A DNA stretch of 64,000 nt, taken from NCBI GenBank assembly GCA_964579725.1, contig CAZOHG010000010.1, positions 1-64,000 of the forward strand. The letters run 5' to 3'. A model generated the notes under the pieces. It saw nothing but the letters and a program-made list of their open reading frames with translations. It ran no database searches and had not been told where the DNA came from. The stretch is from CAZOHG01 sp964579725 (GTDB taxonomy: Bacteria > Zhuqueibacterota > JdFR-76 > BMS3Abin05). Of this stretch, positions 53,018 to 62,347 are shown one piece after another; positions within the stretch are counted from its first letter, which is position 1; every line of letters begins with the position of its first letter. A program made the translations under genes and the position numbers.

Positions 53018-55525
53018 TTACAGAGCGGTTTTTTCTTCCTGTTTCCAGCCTACAAAAATTAGCCCCAAAAGAAGAAGCAAAGTCACGACTGTAATCGCCA
53101 ACCCCACTCGAAAACTTTTCGGTTGAAAAATAAATTGGACCGTGTGGTGACCCGGTTTCAGAAAAACAGACCGGAGAATGTAATTCGTTTTGTAAATTTT
53201 AGTGGGCTGTCCGTCCACAAAGGCTTTCCAGCCGGCCGGGTAGTACACTTCGCTCAAAACCAACAAAGCAGGTTGAGCCACGGAGGCGCTTAGATCAATT
53301 CGGTGGATCGAATACCGGGTTACGGTCACGCGGTTTTGGGCCGATGCCTGAATGACAAAGGGAGGATTTTCTTCCAAAATGGCTTCTTTACTCGGATCGA
53401 AATCAAGTTGTTTCATTCGATCGAAAACGGCTTTTTTACTGTGTCGCACTTCCAATGTGTCCACGAAAAAGGCACGCGGCAGAACGCTTTTGTTTTCAAG
53501 AACCTTCTTGTGTGTTGCTTTAAAAACAATCGGATAGATTTTGTCCGGTACTGCGTACGGGGACAAAATGTACTTTACATTGAGCATGTCCAGCAAAACC
53601 TTGTGAAAATGCCATTCTTTTAAATCCAATTCCTGGGGTGTTCGGTAAGCCATGCCCTGACGTCCGTTTTGCATGACGGGTTTTACGTATTTCATGAAAA
53701 AACTCCGCGGAAGCCCCGATTCCGAAAGCATTTCCTGGTAAATCTTAATCTTGGCTGCCTGGTAGCCGTACATATTTTGAATCAGATGGTACATGTACCA
53801 ATTGGCCGGTTTGTCGTCTAATACCGGCATGATTCGATACAGCGAAGTATCCTTTTTAAGAAAATGAACCGTCTCTGTTGCCGCAAAAAAGCTCTTTTCG
53901 CTGGCCTTTGGCTGCGGGTGAATGATTTTAAAATCCACGGCCCACAAATCAATAATGAGCAAAATAAAGAGCCCCCACATTAGTGCTCCGCCCTGAATGG
54001 ATTTTTTCAGGTAAAGCCAGATCAAACCGAAGGCAAAAATAAAGAGAGCCAGCGCTTTCACTCCGTCATTGACGGCCATTTTGTAGGCCCGTTCCTGGAG
54101 AGCCGGGTTGTTAATTTTACCTGAAGCGGCGATGCTGCCAAGCAGCGAACTCCTCGCCGCGAGGAGGTAAAGAAATAGAAGCAGCAAAAATCCGCCGAAT
54201 GCATAAAGATAATTTTGAAGCTTTTTCAGCGTGGATTTGTCCAATTTGTCGAGATTTAATTTAAGCAGGGCGACAAGGCCAACGCCTGCCAGAACGGCAA
54301 CAGAGAATTGGAGTAAAATTAAAATTGTGTTGGGCGCGCGAAATTTGTTAAAAAAGGGCAGGAGTTTGAACATCGGTTCGTACAAAACAGGCAATTCCTT
54401 ACCGAAAGAAGCGAGAAGCGCCAGCAGACCCAGCAAACCCGCAAAATAGGTGGTGCGCCCCGGTTTCAGCAGAAAGGCAAAACCGACTAAAATCAGCGGA
54501 ATCAGTCCCATGTAGAGCGGAAAATCGGTGAACGGCATGTGCCCCCAGTAGGTTTGTCCACCAAATCCCACGAAGGAGGGAATGAAAAACGTCAGAATTT
54601 CCAGCGGCGAAAACGACCAACTGGTGGCGTAGGCGTAACTGAGGCCGCCACCGGTGCCCCCGCGAATGGAATAATGGGAATACTCGTAAACCGAGAGGTT
54701 AAGCCAGGACGAAAGAGCTACACCCAAAACGACAGCCACGGCTAAAAATACCCCGGAAAGAAAAGCACCCTTCCAGTCCTTCTTCTTGAGAATGGTTTCA
54801 ATTGCCCAGTAAAGATAAAACAGGCCCACCATGAGAAAGGTGTAATAGGCAATTTGTACGTGCGCCCGCAGGAGTTGCAGGCCGATGGACAAGCCCAAAA
54901 GACCCAGGTAAAGGATTTTTCGGGTCTCGAGTAGTTCTTCGGTCACAAGGTAAATCAAGGGAATCAGGCTGGCCGTGAGGAGTTTGGTGTTGTGCCCGAA
55001 GGCCGGGTAGGCCACCACCTGCGGCTGAAAGAGCATGATTACAGAGGAAAAAAGTGCTACAAAAGCCAAACCGGTTTTCCGCTTGAGCAAAATGTACATG
55101 AAAATGCCGAAGAGAAAATAGTTCAGCAAAATGCGCGTGAAATCCGGCAGAGGGAAAATCAGCTTGAAGAACCAGATAACGGCATTGATTCCGTCACCCA
55201 ACAAATCGACAAACGGCGCACTGGAGAGACTGGCAAAGGAGGGCATCCCGCTGAAAATGTAGGGATTCCACAGGGGGTAAATGTGGTGGCGGAACGCATC
55301 TTTCAGGAAAGGCTGGACGCTTTTTGAGGCGAGCGTGTCCGGCGGTAAGAGCGTCTTTCCGCCGAAAATAACCTGATTGAAAAAAATGAGCAGCAGGACA
55401 AACAGCAGCGTGAGCGGCAGAATGTTCGGGTGTTTTTCAAAATAATCGGCCCAGGAGGAAGATGTTTTTGATTTTTTTGGGGTTGATTTTTTGTGCGATC
55501 TTTTTTGTTTGGATTTGTGCGCCAT
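53018..55525 (-). CDS. YfhO-family membrane protein (GT-C-like)
   Basis: The 835 residues start with a very basic N-terminus (KSKQKRSHKKSTPKKSK) and then about 12-13 membrane segments. Motifs such as LLPPDTLASKSVQPFL, YPLWNPYIFSGMPSFASL, GGGLSYAYATSWSFSPLE and a C-terminal soluble beta domain with LVLSEVYYPAGWKAFVDGQ are those of YfhO. The family resembles GT-C glycosyltransferases that use lipid-linked sugars; in Firmicutes YfhO decorates lipoteichoic acid. Here it ends an operon with a methyltransferase and a GT4, so it likely acts in surface glycan assembly. Confidence 0.92.
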   Translation of the reverse strand: MAHKSKQKRSHKKSTPKKSKTSSSWADYFEKHPNILPLTLLFVLLLIFFNQVIFGGKTLLPPDTLASKSVQPFLKDAFRHHIYPLWNPYIFSGMPSFASLSSAPFVDLLGDGINAVIWFFKLIFPLPDFTRILLNYFLFGIFMYILLKRKTGLAFVALFSSVIMLFQPQVVAYPAFGHNTKLLTASLIPLIYLVTEELLETRKILYLGLLGLSIGLQLLRAHVQIAYYTFLMVGLFYLYWAIETILKKKDWKGAFLSGVFLAVAVVLGVALSSWLNLSVYEYSHYSIRGGTGGGLSYAYATSWSFSPLEILTFFIPSFVGFGGQTYWGHMPFTDFPLYMGLIPLILVGFAFLLKPGRTTYFAGLLGLLALLASFGKELPVLYEPMFKLLPFFNKFRAPNTILILLQFSVAVLAGVGLVALLKLNLDKLDKSTLKKLQNYLYAFGGFLLLLFLYLLAARSSLLGSIAASGKINNPALQERAYKMAVNDGVKALALFIFAFGLIWLYLKKSIQGGALMWGLFILLIIDLWAVDFKIIHPQPKASEKSFFAATETVHFLKKDTSLYRIMPVLDDKPANWYMYHLIQNMYGYQAAKIKIYQEMLSESGLPRSFFMKYVKPVMQNGRQGMAYRTPQELDLKEWHFHKVLLDMLNVKYILSPYAVPDKIYPIVFKATHKKVLENKSVLPRAFFVDTLEVRHSKKAVFDRMKQLDFDPSKEAILEENPPFVIQASAQNRVTVTRYSIHRIDLSASVAQPALLVLSEVYYPAGWKAFVDGQPTKIYKTNYILRSVFLKPGHHTVQFIFQPKSFRVGLAITVVTLLLLLGLIFVGWKQEEKTAL

Positions 55526-55641
55526 TGAGTTTCTCCAAATAAAAGTACCAGGTGTTTTGTCGTGTGCTTACTGCGGTTCTTTCCCCAATTGTACGCAATT
55601 TTCCGAAAAGAATCAAGGAAAGATTTGAGCGTTGAAACGAA

Positions 55642-56370
55642 TTATTCGATTTTCTTTTGGCTTTTTACAAGCAGATAAAATGTAAAATTGGGCAGCATTT
55701 TGGAAAAAATCCAATCGATTCCTTTTAAAAAAATCCCGTACTTCAATTTGAAATGATATTGAAGGTGAACCGAAAGCTTGCTGCGAAAGGTTGTTTGTCG
55801 TTCGACGTAAAATCCCGATTTCGCCAAGCTTTCGGCCAAATTTTTCTTGTTGAAAGAATTGACGTGTCCGTCACGGTAGAACGGTTTGTGGCAATGGGGG
55901 CAAATCAGGATTTTCAATTGTTCATTGTAAGGAACCGTTACAAGAAACGTCCCGCCCGGTTTTAAAATGCGATTGGCTTCGCGCAGCACATCCTCGTACC
56001 CTTCAATGTGTTCGAGAACCTCCGAGCAAACCACGGCGTCGTAAAAGGCGCTGGGAAGATTCGTGCGTTTAATGTCGGCTTGTACCTGTTCCATGTGGTA
56101 CTCTTTGGCAACCTGCTCGAATTTTTTGAGTCGATTCGCGGAAAGGTCCACACTGGTCACAATATGCCCCGATTTGGCCATGAGATAGGACAGGTAGCCG
56201 TCGCCGCAGCCCAAATCGACGACGCGTGTGGCGGTTTTGGGCAGGTGTTTCAAAACTGCCTCGTACCGAATCATTTCCTGAAAATACATCGGCGAGTTTT
56301 TCGCCGTCTCCCAAATGTTTTTTTGCGTGGCAACGGTTTCGTAATATTGTTTGTAGACGTCCTTATCCAT
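55642..56370 (-). CDS. Class I SAM-dependent methyltransferase
   Basis: The 242 residues have the SAM motif RVVDLGCGDGYLSYLMA, SVDLSANRL, and EVLEHIEGYEDVLREANRILKPGG. This is the Methyltransf_11/UbiE-like group. CPHCHKPFYRDGHVNSFN is a small Cys/His cluster in the C-terminal half. The gene overlaps the GT4 gene by eight bases and precedes yfhO, so the substrate is probably a lipid-linked sugar or its carrier; this is inference. Confidence 0.9.
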   Translation of the reverse strand: MDKDVYKQYYETVATQKNIWETAKNSPMYFQEMIRYEAVLKHLPKTATRVVDLGCGDGYLSYLMAKSGHIVTSVDLSANRLKKFEQVAKEYHMEQVQADIKRTNLPSAFYDAVVCSEVLEHIEGYEDVLREANRILKPGGTFLVTVPYNEQLKILICPHCHKPFYRDGHVNSFNKKNLAESLAKSGFYVERQTTFRSKLSVHLQYHFKLKYGIFLKGIDWIFSKMLPNFTFYLLVKSQKKIE

Positions 56371-57541
56371 TCAAAAGCTCCCGGTAAATGGTCACTAATT
56401 TTTGACTTTCTTTTTCCCAATTGTATTTTTCCACAACCGCTCTATGCCCGGCTTCCCCCCATTTTTGCAAATAACCGCTGCGAGCCATTTGAAGAATTTT
56501 GGCGGAAAAATCCAGGGAACTTCCGGCTTCAAAGACCAATCCGCCCCCGGTTTCTTCCACAATGCGTTTCAACGGCAGGGAAGAACTGACCAGTACGGGC
56601 TTTCTTAAGTACATGTATTGAAACAATTTGTGAGGAACCGTGGTGTCGGTGTGCTCGATCGAAAGGTGGGGAATGATGCAGACGTCGGCTTCCTGAATGG
56701 CGCGGGCACTTTCTTCAAAGGGAACCCACCCTGTAAAAGTCACCCGATCCGAAACGCCCGTGCGGAGCGCCAATTCTTTTAAATCAGTTAAATTGCGACC
56801 GCTTCCCACAAGGATTAATCGCGCTTCGGGTAATTCCTTCAGAATGGCCGGCATGGCTTGTACGGCCGTTTCCAGCCCCCGGTGCACGCCGAATCCCCCT
56901 ACGTAGGTAATCCGAAAATCGTCGTGTACCTGCGCTGCTTTCGGCTGCAGGGGGAATGTGTCCAAATTGAGGACGTTCGACACCACCACAAATTTGTCCC
57001 GGGGAATTTGAGCGGTGCGAAAACGTTGGAGCGCTTCGTCCACCACCACAATCACGCGATCGGCCTCCGCTACCATGTCCCGTTCGTACCGCCGCCAGGA
57101 AGGAATGTCGAGAAACAACCGGCCGAGGCGGGTTTGACTGTGTTCCCAAATGCCCAGGGCAGCCGGGTAATTTTCGTGTAAATCCAAAACAAGCGGAAGT
57201 TTCCATTTTTGCGCCAAAGCCTTGCCCACACGGGCCAGAGGCAGATCGTGCACATGAAGGGCGTCCGGGCGAACCTGCGACTTGCCCACAAATCTTTTCC
57301 ACCAGGCGGCGTAAAAGGGAAGCTTTAGAATCGAGATGTGAATTTTTTTGAAAACCTGCTGAGAAATGAATTTCCGGTGCACCCAAACGCCCGGTTTCCA
57401 CCGCTCCAATTCCGGACGCCTTTCAAAGGTTAAAGCGAAGATGTGAACCTCGTAGCCGCTCTGAACCAGACTCAGCGCTTCGTTTTCCACCCGAATGTCC
57501 GGCGGAAATTCCGCTTCGAGGAGCATGCCGATTTTTTTCAC
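56363..57541 (-). CDS. Glycosyltransferase family 4
   Basis: The 392 residues start at GTG 57541. EAEFPPDIRVENEALSL, DALHVHDLPLARVGKALA and LVLDLHENYP lie in the N-terminal Rossmann domain; the C-terminal domain has YVGGFGVHRGLETAVQAMP and VPHKLFQYMYLRKPVLVSS with the acceptor/donor Glu in EADVCIIPH. It moves a sugar from a nucleotide sugar to a glycan in the cytoplasm. Promoter TTGCAA-N17-TATATT lies upstream. It is the first gene of the operon that ends with yfhO. Confidence 0.93.
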   Translation of the reverse strand: MKKIGMLLEAEFPPDIRVENEALSLVQSGYEVHIFALTFERRPELERWKPGVWVHRKFISQQVFKKIHISILKLPFYAAWWKRFVGKSQVRPDALHVHDLPLARVGKALAQKWKLPLVLDLHENYPAALGIWEHSQTRLGRLFLDIPSWRRYERDMVAEADRVIVVVDEALQRFRTAQIPRDKFVVVSNVLNLDTFPLQPKAAQVHDDFRITYVGGFGVHRGLETAVQAMPAILKELPEARLILVGSGRNLTDLKELALRTGVSDRVTFTGWVPFEESARAIQEADVCIIPHLSIEHTDTTVPHKLFQYMYLRKPVLVSSSLPLKRIVEETGGGLVFEAGSSLDFSAKILQMARSGYLQKWGEAGHRAVVEKYNWEKESQKLVTIYRELLNG

Positions 57542-57622
57542 GCCGTTTTGTCCAAAAGATTCAAATCCTGGTCGTTCATTACCCTGCGAAGGCTTAAAAT
57601 CCTTTCGAAAAATTACTGATTC

Positions 57623-57651
57623 AATATAGCCTGCACCCCCAATTTTTGCAA
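57623..57651 (-). promoter_or_regulatory. Promoter of the GT4-methyltransferase-yfhO operon
   Basis: On the - strand, TTGCAA (57646-57651) and TATATT (57623-57628) are 17 bases apart, ~75 bases before the GTG at 57541. Confidence 0.65.
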
Positions 57652-57678
57652 ATGAAAATCAAAACGTGCCCTTTTGGG

Positions 57679-60600
57679 TTACTTCACGAAGAGCACGGAA
57701 GGGGGAATTTGCCTCCGCGGCAAATCCAGCCCGGCGTAAAAGGCTTCCAACAACATGCCGCCGCCCGCTTGAAAATAGGTGACCCGAATTCGGTGTTGCC
57801 CGGCCGCAAGTCGTATTCGACCGGATTTCTCCCTGGCGCCGTGCAGTCCGTCATTGCTCACCACGCGCTGCCCGTCAATGAAGAGGGCGCTGCCGTCGTT
57901 GGAATTCAACCAGAACGTGTACACACCCGGGTGCCCAACGGTAAGTTTTCCGGTAAAAACCAGTCCGAATTTTTCGGCTTTCGGGTGAATGTGTTGTAAA
58001 CTGATTTCGTACACGCGCCCGCCGCCGAGTGGCTGGAGACGCCTAAAATCCGGCAAGTGTTTCCAATCGCCCTCAAAATAGGTGAAATTTACCCCATTTT
58101 TGAGGGAATCCGCAAACTCAATTCGGCTCCGGCCCACAAATCCCGGCCGAAAACCCTTTTTGAGAAGACGTGCTTTAATTCGGGTCGATTTGGCAACCCA
58201 AAACGGCCCCGTATAGCGGGGAGCATTGGAATCGGGTTCGCTGCCGTCCGTGGTAAAATGAATTTCCGCGCGGGGGATGTCACTTTGAATGGTGACCCTC
58301 ACCCGGTGCGGCCAAAAAGCGAGGGTGTCTCTCGGAAGAATCCGCGGAGCCGGAAAAAGAGGCGTTTTTAAGAGAGAGGACACATTTTTGGAGACAAAAG
58401 TGTACCGTCCCGAACCCACTTCAAAATGGGCAAACCGGCGGTTCACCCCGCGCAGCGAAGCCGGTTTCCCCTGGACTTCCACGGTTTTCGCTGACTGTGC
58501 CGGAATTGTAACCGACGCCGTCACATTCGGCGGGATTTGAAGGCGCAGGGTGAAGGTTCCCTTTTGCAGCGTCCAACGGCTCTCGATCGTGCCGTGAATT
58601 GAGTGAAAGCGCGCTGTCACAAAGTTGAGTCCATTGAGAGGGTGCGGGCGTACAATCACGTGCCGAAATCCAGGGACGGATTCGTCGGGCTGAATGCCGG
58701 CCAGTGCCCGGTAAAACCAGGCACACACGCTGCCAAACATGGGGTGACTGTGAGAGGCGTCGCCCGCCCAGGTTTCCCAGAGAGTGGTGGCGCCGTGGTC
58801 GATTTCGTAGCCAAAGCTGGGGTAATCGCGTTGGTTCATCAGCGTGTAGGCCAAGTCGGCACGATCGAATCGCGTGAGCACCTCCAAAAGAAGGGGGGTG
58901 CCCATCATGCCCGTGTCAAAATGGCCTTTGGTGTCCTGCTCAATGTGGCGCGTCAAGGTTCGGAAAACCGCCTTTTGAAGGCTGTCCGGTACCAGACCAA
59001 AGCCGAGAGCAAACACGTTGGCCCCCTGACGTCCGATGGAGTAGCTGTTTTTGTCGGGATGAAAATAGCGCTTGTGAAAAGCCGCCTGTGTGGAATTGGC
59101 CAGCGCTTCGAAGTTCTGTGCGTCTTTCGGGCGGCCCAAAAGGCGGGCGATTTTCGACAGAAGCTTCAAATCGTGAAAATAGTACGCTGTACTCACCAGA
59201 GACGGCGGAACGGCCGTTGTGTCCGGAGGCACCCATTCCCCCAAATTTTTCTCCACGAGCAGCCCTTCCGAATCGCGGTGGCGGGTGAGGTAATTCACCC
59301 ATTTTTTCATCGGGCTGTAATAGGAACGCAGCACCCGCACATCCCCGTAAAAGAGGTACACCTTCCAGGGAATCAGGACAAGGGCCGAGCCCCAAGGCGT
59401 CCCTCCTCCGCCATCTTCGTAGGGAGCCGTGTTGGGTACGTAGCCGGTTCGGTGGTTCTGTGCGTCGGCAATGTCGCCCAGCCATTTGGTGTAAAACGCC
59501 GCCATGTCAAAATTGTACAGGGCGGCCGGGGCGGAAATCTGCCCGTCTCCGGTGTACCCGCGCCGTTCCCGGTGGGGGCAATCGCTGGGCACGCCGCCGT
59601 GCAGATTGTCTAATTGCGTGCGCGTGTAATTAGCGAGAATCCGATTGAAAAGCCGGTTGGAACAGGCAAACCGCCCCGCTTTTTTCACATCCGTGTGGAC
59701 GACCCTGCCGCTCACATTTTCCAACGTAAGCGGAAAAGGGGCGTGTCGGATTTCCACAAACCGAAAGCCGTGCCAGGTGAAGCGGGGTTCCCAGGTTTCA
59801 GGGCCGCCGCCCTTCAAAATGTACGTGTCCTGCTGCCCGTAGTCTGCCTTGGAATCCTCCACAAAACGCAGGTGGATTTTGGCGCCCCGCGGTCCGGTCA
59901 GGTGAAGCTGTGCCCAGCCGGAGAGCATTCGGCCCAGGTCGAATCGGTAGGTGTCCTGTCCGATTTTTTCCACCGAAACGGGACGAATGGTTTGAACGAT
60001 CCGGTCGGGCGGGGAAATCTGGCCTAAAAGACGCCCCGAAGGGGCGCGTACCACCACGGCGGCCTCCCAACGGGAATCGTCGAACCCCGGGCGCGCCCAC
60101 CCGGGCTTTTCGAGGCGGGCGTCGTACATTTCCCCGGTGTACACGCCGTTGTGGAGAATAGGCCCCGTGCCGGTTTTCCACGTCGAATTGCTGGCGACAA
60201 CAAGCCTTTTTCCATTGGAAAAGGCAATCTCAAGCTGGGCTAACAGGCGCGGTGTGCCGTAGGAAAGGGAGACGGTTTCCGTTTTGTCGTTTTGAAAATA
60301 CCAGCCGTTTCCCAGACACACGGCGACGGCATTTTGTCCGGGCTTCAGGTACCGCGTAATGTCGTAGGTTTCGTACAAAACGCGGGTCGCCATGTGGCCC
60401 ACTTCCTCTTCGGAAAAACCGTTTGTGGGACGCCGGTCGTAATTGGTCTGGTTGGGAGAAAGGACGTGGTTGCCCACTTTTTGCCCGTTCACGTACAGCT
60501 CGTCGTAACCGAGTCCGCTAATGTAAGCACGCGCCCGGCGCGGGGCGTCGGAAAGCCAGAACTCCTTCCGAAAATAGAAAGCCGGGTTGCGCGCCTGCGG

Positions 60601-61068
60601 GCGGGAAAAATTTCCCATTCTTTTGCCGATCCAATGTGCCCGCCAGTCGGCGGAATCCAGCCCCATTTCCCACCAGGCGGTGGGACTCCACGCCGACGGG
60701 ACGTTTCGTTGGTCCCAGACGCGCACCTTCCAGAACACGCGCTGGCGGCTGTGCAGCGGCTTTCCGGCGTAGGCAATCTGCACGGTTTCTGACGAAAGCA
60801 CTTTGCCCGTGTCCCAGAGATCGCCGCGGTTGCGGTTCAGGTTTTCACGACTGCCGGCCACCAGAATTCGGTAGGCGGTTTGTCGCGCTCCGTTTTCAGG
60901 AGAAAGAAGCTCCCAGCTGAGACGAGGGGCCGCCACATTCAGTCCAATCGGGTTGGCGACATACTCACAGCGAAGATTCGCGATGTGCATTTTCGGCTTT
61001 GAGCAGGCGGACAAAAGGGAAGAGAACACAACCGCCGTTAGAAGGATTTTTTTAACGAAATCGTTCAT
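57679..61068 (-). CDS. GH78 alpha-L-rhamnosidase lipoprotein with chitobiase-type and PA14 domains
   Basis: The 1129 residues start at the ATG at 61068 (AAAGG nine bases upstream), not the earlier in-frame start, because the protein then has a lipoprotein signal peptide (LLSAC). N-terminal Fn3/Ig domains (~25-130: NPIGLNVAAPRLSWEL) and a substrate-binding beta domain follow. The (alpha/alpha)6 barrel has VPSDCPHRERRGYTGDGQISAPAALYNFD, the GH78 catalytic region with the acidic residue in RER. Near ~940 comes a chitobiase C-terminal-like domain (IHFTTDGSEPDSNAPRYTGP), and from ~1000 a PA14 domain (FWLNSNDGSALFIDG). It should release L-rhamnose from glycans outside the cell or in the periplasm, bound to the membrane by lipid. 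Confidence 0.93.
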   Translation of the reverse strand: MNDFVKKILLTAVVFSSLLSACSKPKMHIANLRCEYVANPIGLNVAAPRLSWELLSPENGARQTAYRILVAGSRENLNRNRGDLWDTGKVLSSETVQIAYAGKPLHSRQRVFWKVRVWDQRNVPSAWSPTAWWEMGLDSADWRAHWIGKRMGNFSRPQARNPAFYFRKEFWLSDAPRRARAYISGLGYDELYVNGQKVGNHVLSPNQTNYDRRPTNGFSEEEVGHMATRVLYETYDITRYLKPGQNAVAVCLGNGWYFQNDKTETVSLSYGTPRLLAQLEIAFSNGKRLVVASNSTWKTGTGPILHNGVYTGEMYDARLEKPGWARPGFDDSRWEAAVVVRAPSGRLLGQISPPDRIVQTIRPVSVEKIGQDTYRFDLGRMLSGWAQLHLTGPRGAKIHLRFVEDSKADYGQQDTYILKGGGPETWEPRFTWHGFRFVEIRHAPFPLTLENVSGRVVHTDVKKAGRFACSNRLFNRILANYTRTQLDNLHGGVPSDCPHRERRGYTGDGQISAPAALYNFDMAAFYTKWLGDIADAQNHRTGYVPNTAPYEDGGGGTPWGSALVLIPWKVYLFYGDVRVLRSYYSPMKKWVNYLTRHRDSEGLLVEKNLGEWVPPDTTAVPPSLVSTAYYFHDLKLLSKIARLLGRPKDAQNFEALANSTQAAFHKRYFHPDKNSYSIGRQGANVFALGFGLVPDSLQKAVFRTLTRHIEQDTKGHFDTGMMGTPLLLEVLTRFDRADLAYTLMNQRDYPSFGYEIDHGATTLWETWAGDASHSHPMFGSVCAWFYRALAGIQPDESVPGFRHVIVRPHPLNGLNFVTARFHSIHGTIESRWTLQKGTFTLRLQIPPNVTASVTIPAQSAKTVEVQGKPASLRGVNRRFAHFEVGSGRYTFVSKNVSSLLKTPLFPAPRILPRDTLAFWPHRVRVTIQSDIPRAEIHFTTDGSEPDSNAPRYTGPFWVAKSTRIKARLLKKGFRPGFVGRSRIEFADSLKNGVNFTYFEGDWKHLPDFRRLQPLGGGRVYEISLQHIHPKAEKFGLVFTGKLTVGHPGVYTFWLNSNDGSALFIDGQRVVSNDGLHGAREKSGRIRLAAGQHRIRVTYFQAGGGMLLEAFYAGLDLPRRQIPPSVLFVK

Positions 61069-61164
61069 TTTTTCAGCCTTTCCGAAAAACCTCTTTGCAG
61101 GTCTTTTTAGTTGTGCGCGAAGCAATCTCCCCGGGCGGGAATCCAGAGATTGGGGCGCTTCGTT

Positions 61165-61177
61165 TCGTTGACAACGA
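61165..61177. promoter_or_regulatory. Palindrome between wecB and the rhamnosidase gene
   Basis: TCGTTG-A-CAACGA is a perfect 6-base dyad, ten bases after the wecB end. It could be an operator for the rhamnosidase gene, but no promoter is placed. Confidence 0.3.
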
Positions 61178-61186
61178 CAAAACCCC

Positions 61187-62347
61187 CTACTTTTTTGCTT
61201 CTGCTCGTTTTTTCAGGTACGCCACAATCCGTTCCGCGGCGCGGCCGTCCCAAAGGGGAATCGCTTTTCCGGATTTGGTTTTGCCGTCCAACACTTCCCG
61301 AGCAGCCGCGACAATCGCCTGTTTTTCGAGCGGAATGAGCCGATTGGTTCCCTCGGTAATGGTGACGGGGCGTTCGGTGTTGGGGCGCAGCGTGAGACAG
61401 GGGACGCCCAGGAAAGAGGTTTCTTCCTGAACCCCGCCCGAATCGGTCAGCACCAGCCTGGCGGCCTGTTCCAAGAAAAGAAAGTCCAGATACCCGAGCG
61501 GCTCGGTCAGTAAAATGAGGTTGGTTTCCACGTCCCGGCGGACGGCCTCGGGCAACTGCCCCATGAGTTTGCGCGTGCGGGGGTGCATGGGGAAAATCAG
61601 GGGCAGCTCCCGGCTGATTTCCACAAAGGCTTCCAAAATCATGCTCAACGAGTCGGGGGAATCCACGTTGGAGGGCCGGTGCAGCGTGACCAGGGCAAAA
61701 CCCTTTTCGCGAAGCGGCTGCGCCAATTTTCCGCCGAAGCGGTCAGACAGGTCTTTTAAGATGGTGCTTTTTCGGGCCAAGGGAAGAAATTGGACCAGGG
61801 AGTCGATCATGACATTTCCGACAAAAACGATTTTTTCCTTTGAAATGCCCTCGCGAGCCAGATTTTCGTCCCCGTCGGCGCAGGTGGTGAAAAGAAGATC
61901 GGACAGGTGGTCGGTGAGCACCCGATTGACTTCCTCCGGCATGTCCCAATCGAAGCTGCGAAGTCCGGCTTCCACATGGGCAATTTGCGGACGCTTCTTA
62001 TTTTCAGGGTAGCGGATTTTCGCCGCCACCAAAGAACATGCAATGGTGGAATTGACGTCGCCGACCACCAAAACCCAATCGGGCCGGTGCTCCAACAAAA
62101 TAGCCTCGAATTTTTCCATGATTTGCGCCGTTTGGTGCGCGTGGGTGCCGGAGCCCACGCCGAGGTAAATGTGCGGCTTGGGCATTTTCAATTCGTCAAA
62201 AAAAACCTTCGACATTTTTTCGTCGTAGTGCTGACCGGTGTGCACAATAATCGGGTTAAAAAAATCGGGGTGTTTTTTCATTTCGGCGTAAATCGGGGCG
62301 ATTTTCATGAAATTTGGCCGCGCACCGGCCACCAAAAAAACGGTCAC
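61187..62347 (-). CDS. wecB: UDP-N-acetylglucosamine 2-epimerase (non-hydrolysing)
   Basis: The 386 residues have VAGARPNFMKIAPIYAEM, VHTGQHYDEKMSKVFF, VVGDVNSTIACSLVAAK, HVEAGLRSFDWDMPEEVNRVLTDHLSDLLF and TLHRPSNVD, TDSGGVQEE, LRPNTERPVT. It makes UDP-ManNAc from UDP-GlcNAc for surface polysaccharide. The signatures are those of the two-domain GT-B type. Its last ATG-side bases overlap the GT4 gene by four, so it is the third gene of a GT operon. Confidence 0.97.
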   Translation of the reverse strand: MTVFLVAGARPNFMKIAPIYAEMKKHPDFFNPIIVHTGQHYDEKMSKVFFDELKMPKPHIYLGVGSGTHAHQTAQIMEKFEAILLEHRPDWVLVVGDVNSTIACSLVAAKIRYPENKKRPQIAHVEAGLRSFDWDMPEEVNRVLTDHLSDLLFTTCADGDENLAREGISKEKIVFVGNVMIDSLVQFLPLARKSTILKDLSDRFGGKLAQPLREKGFALVTLHRPSNVDSPDSLSMILEAFVEISRELPLIFPMHPRTRKLMGQLPEAVRRDVETNLILLTEPLGYLDFLFLEQAARLVLTDSGGVQEETSFLGVPCLTLRPNTERPVTITEGTNRLIPLEKQAIVAAAREVLDGKTKSGKAIPLWDGRAAERIVAYLKKRAEAKK

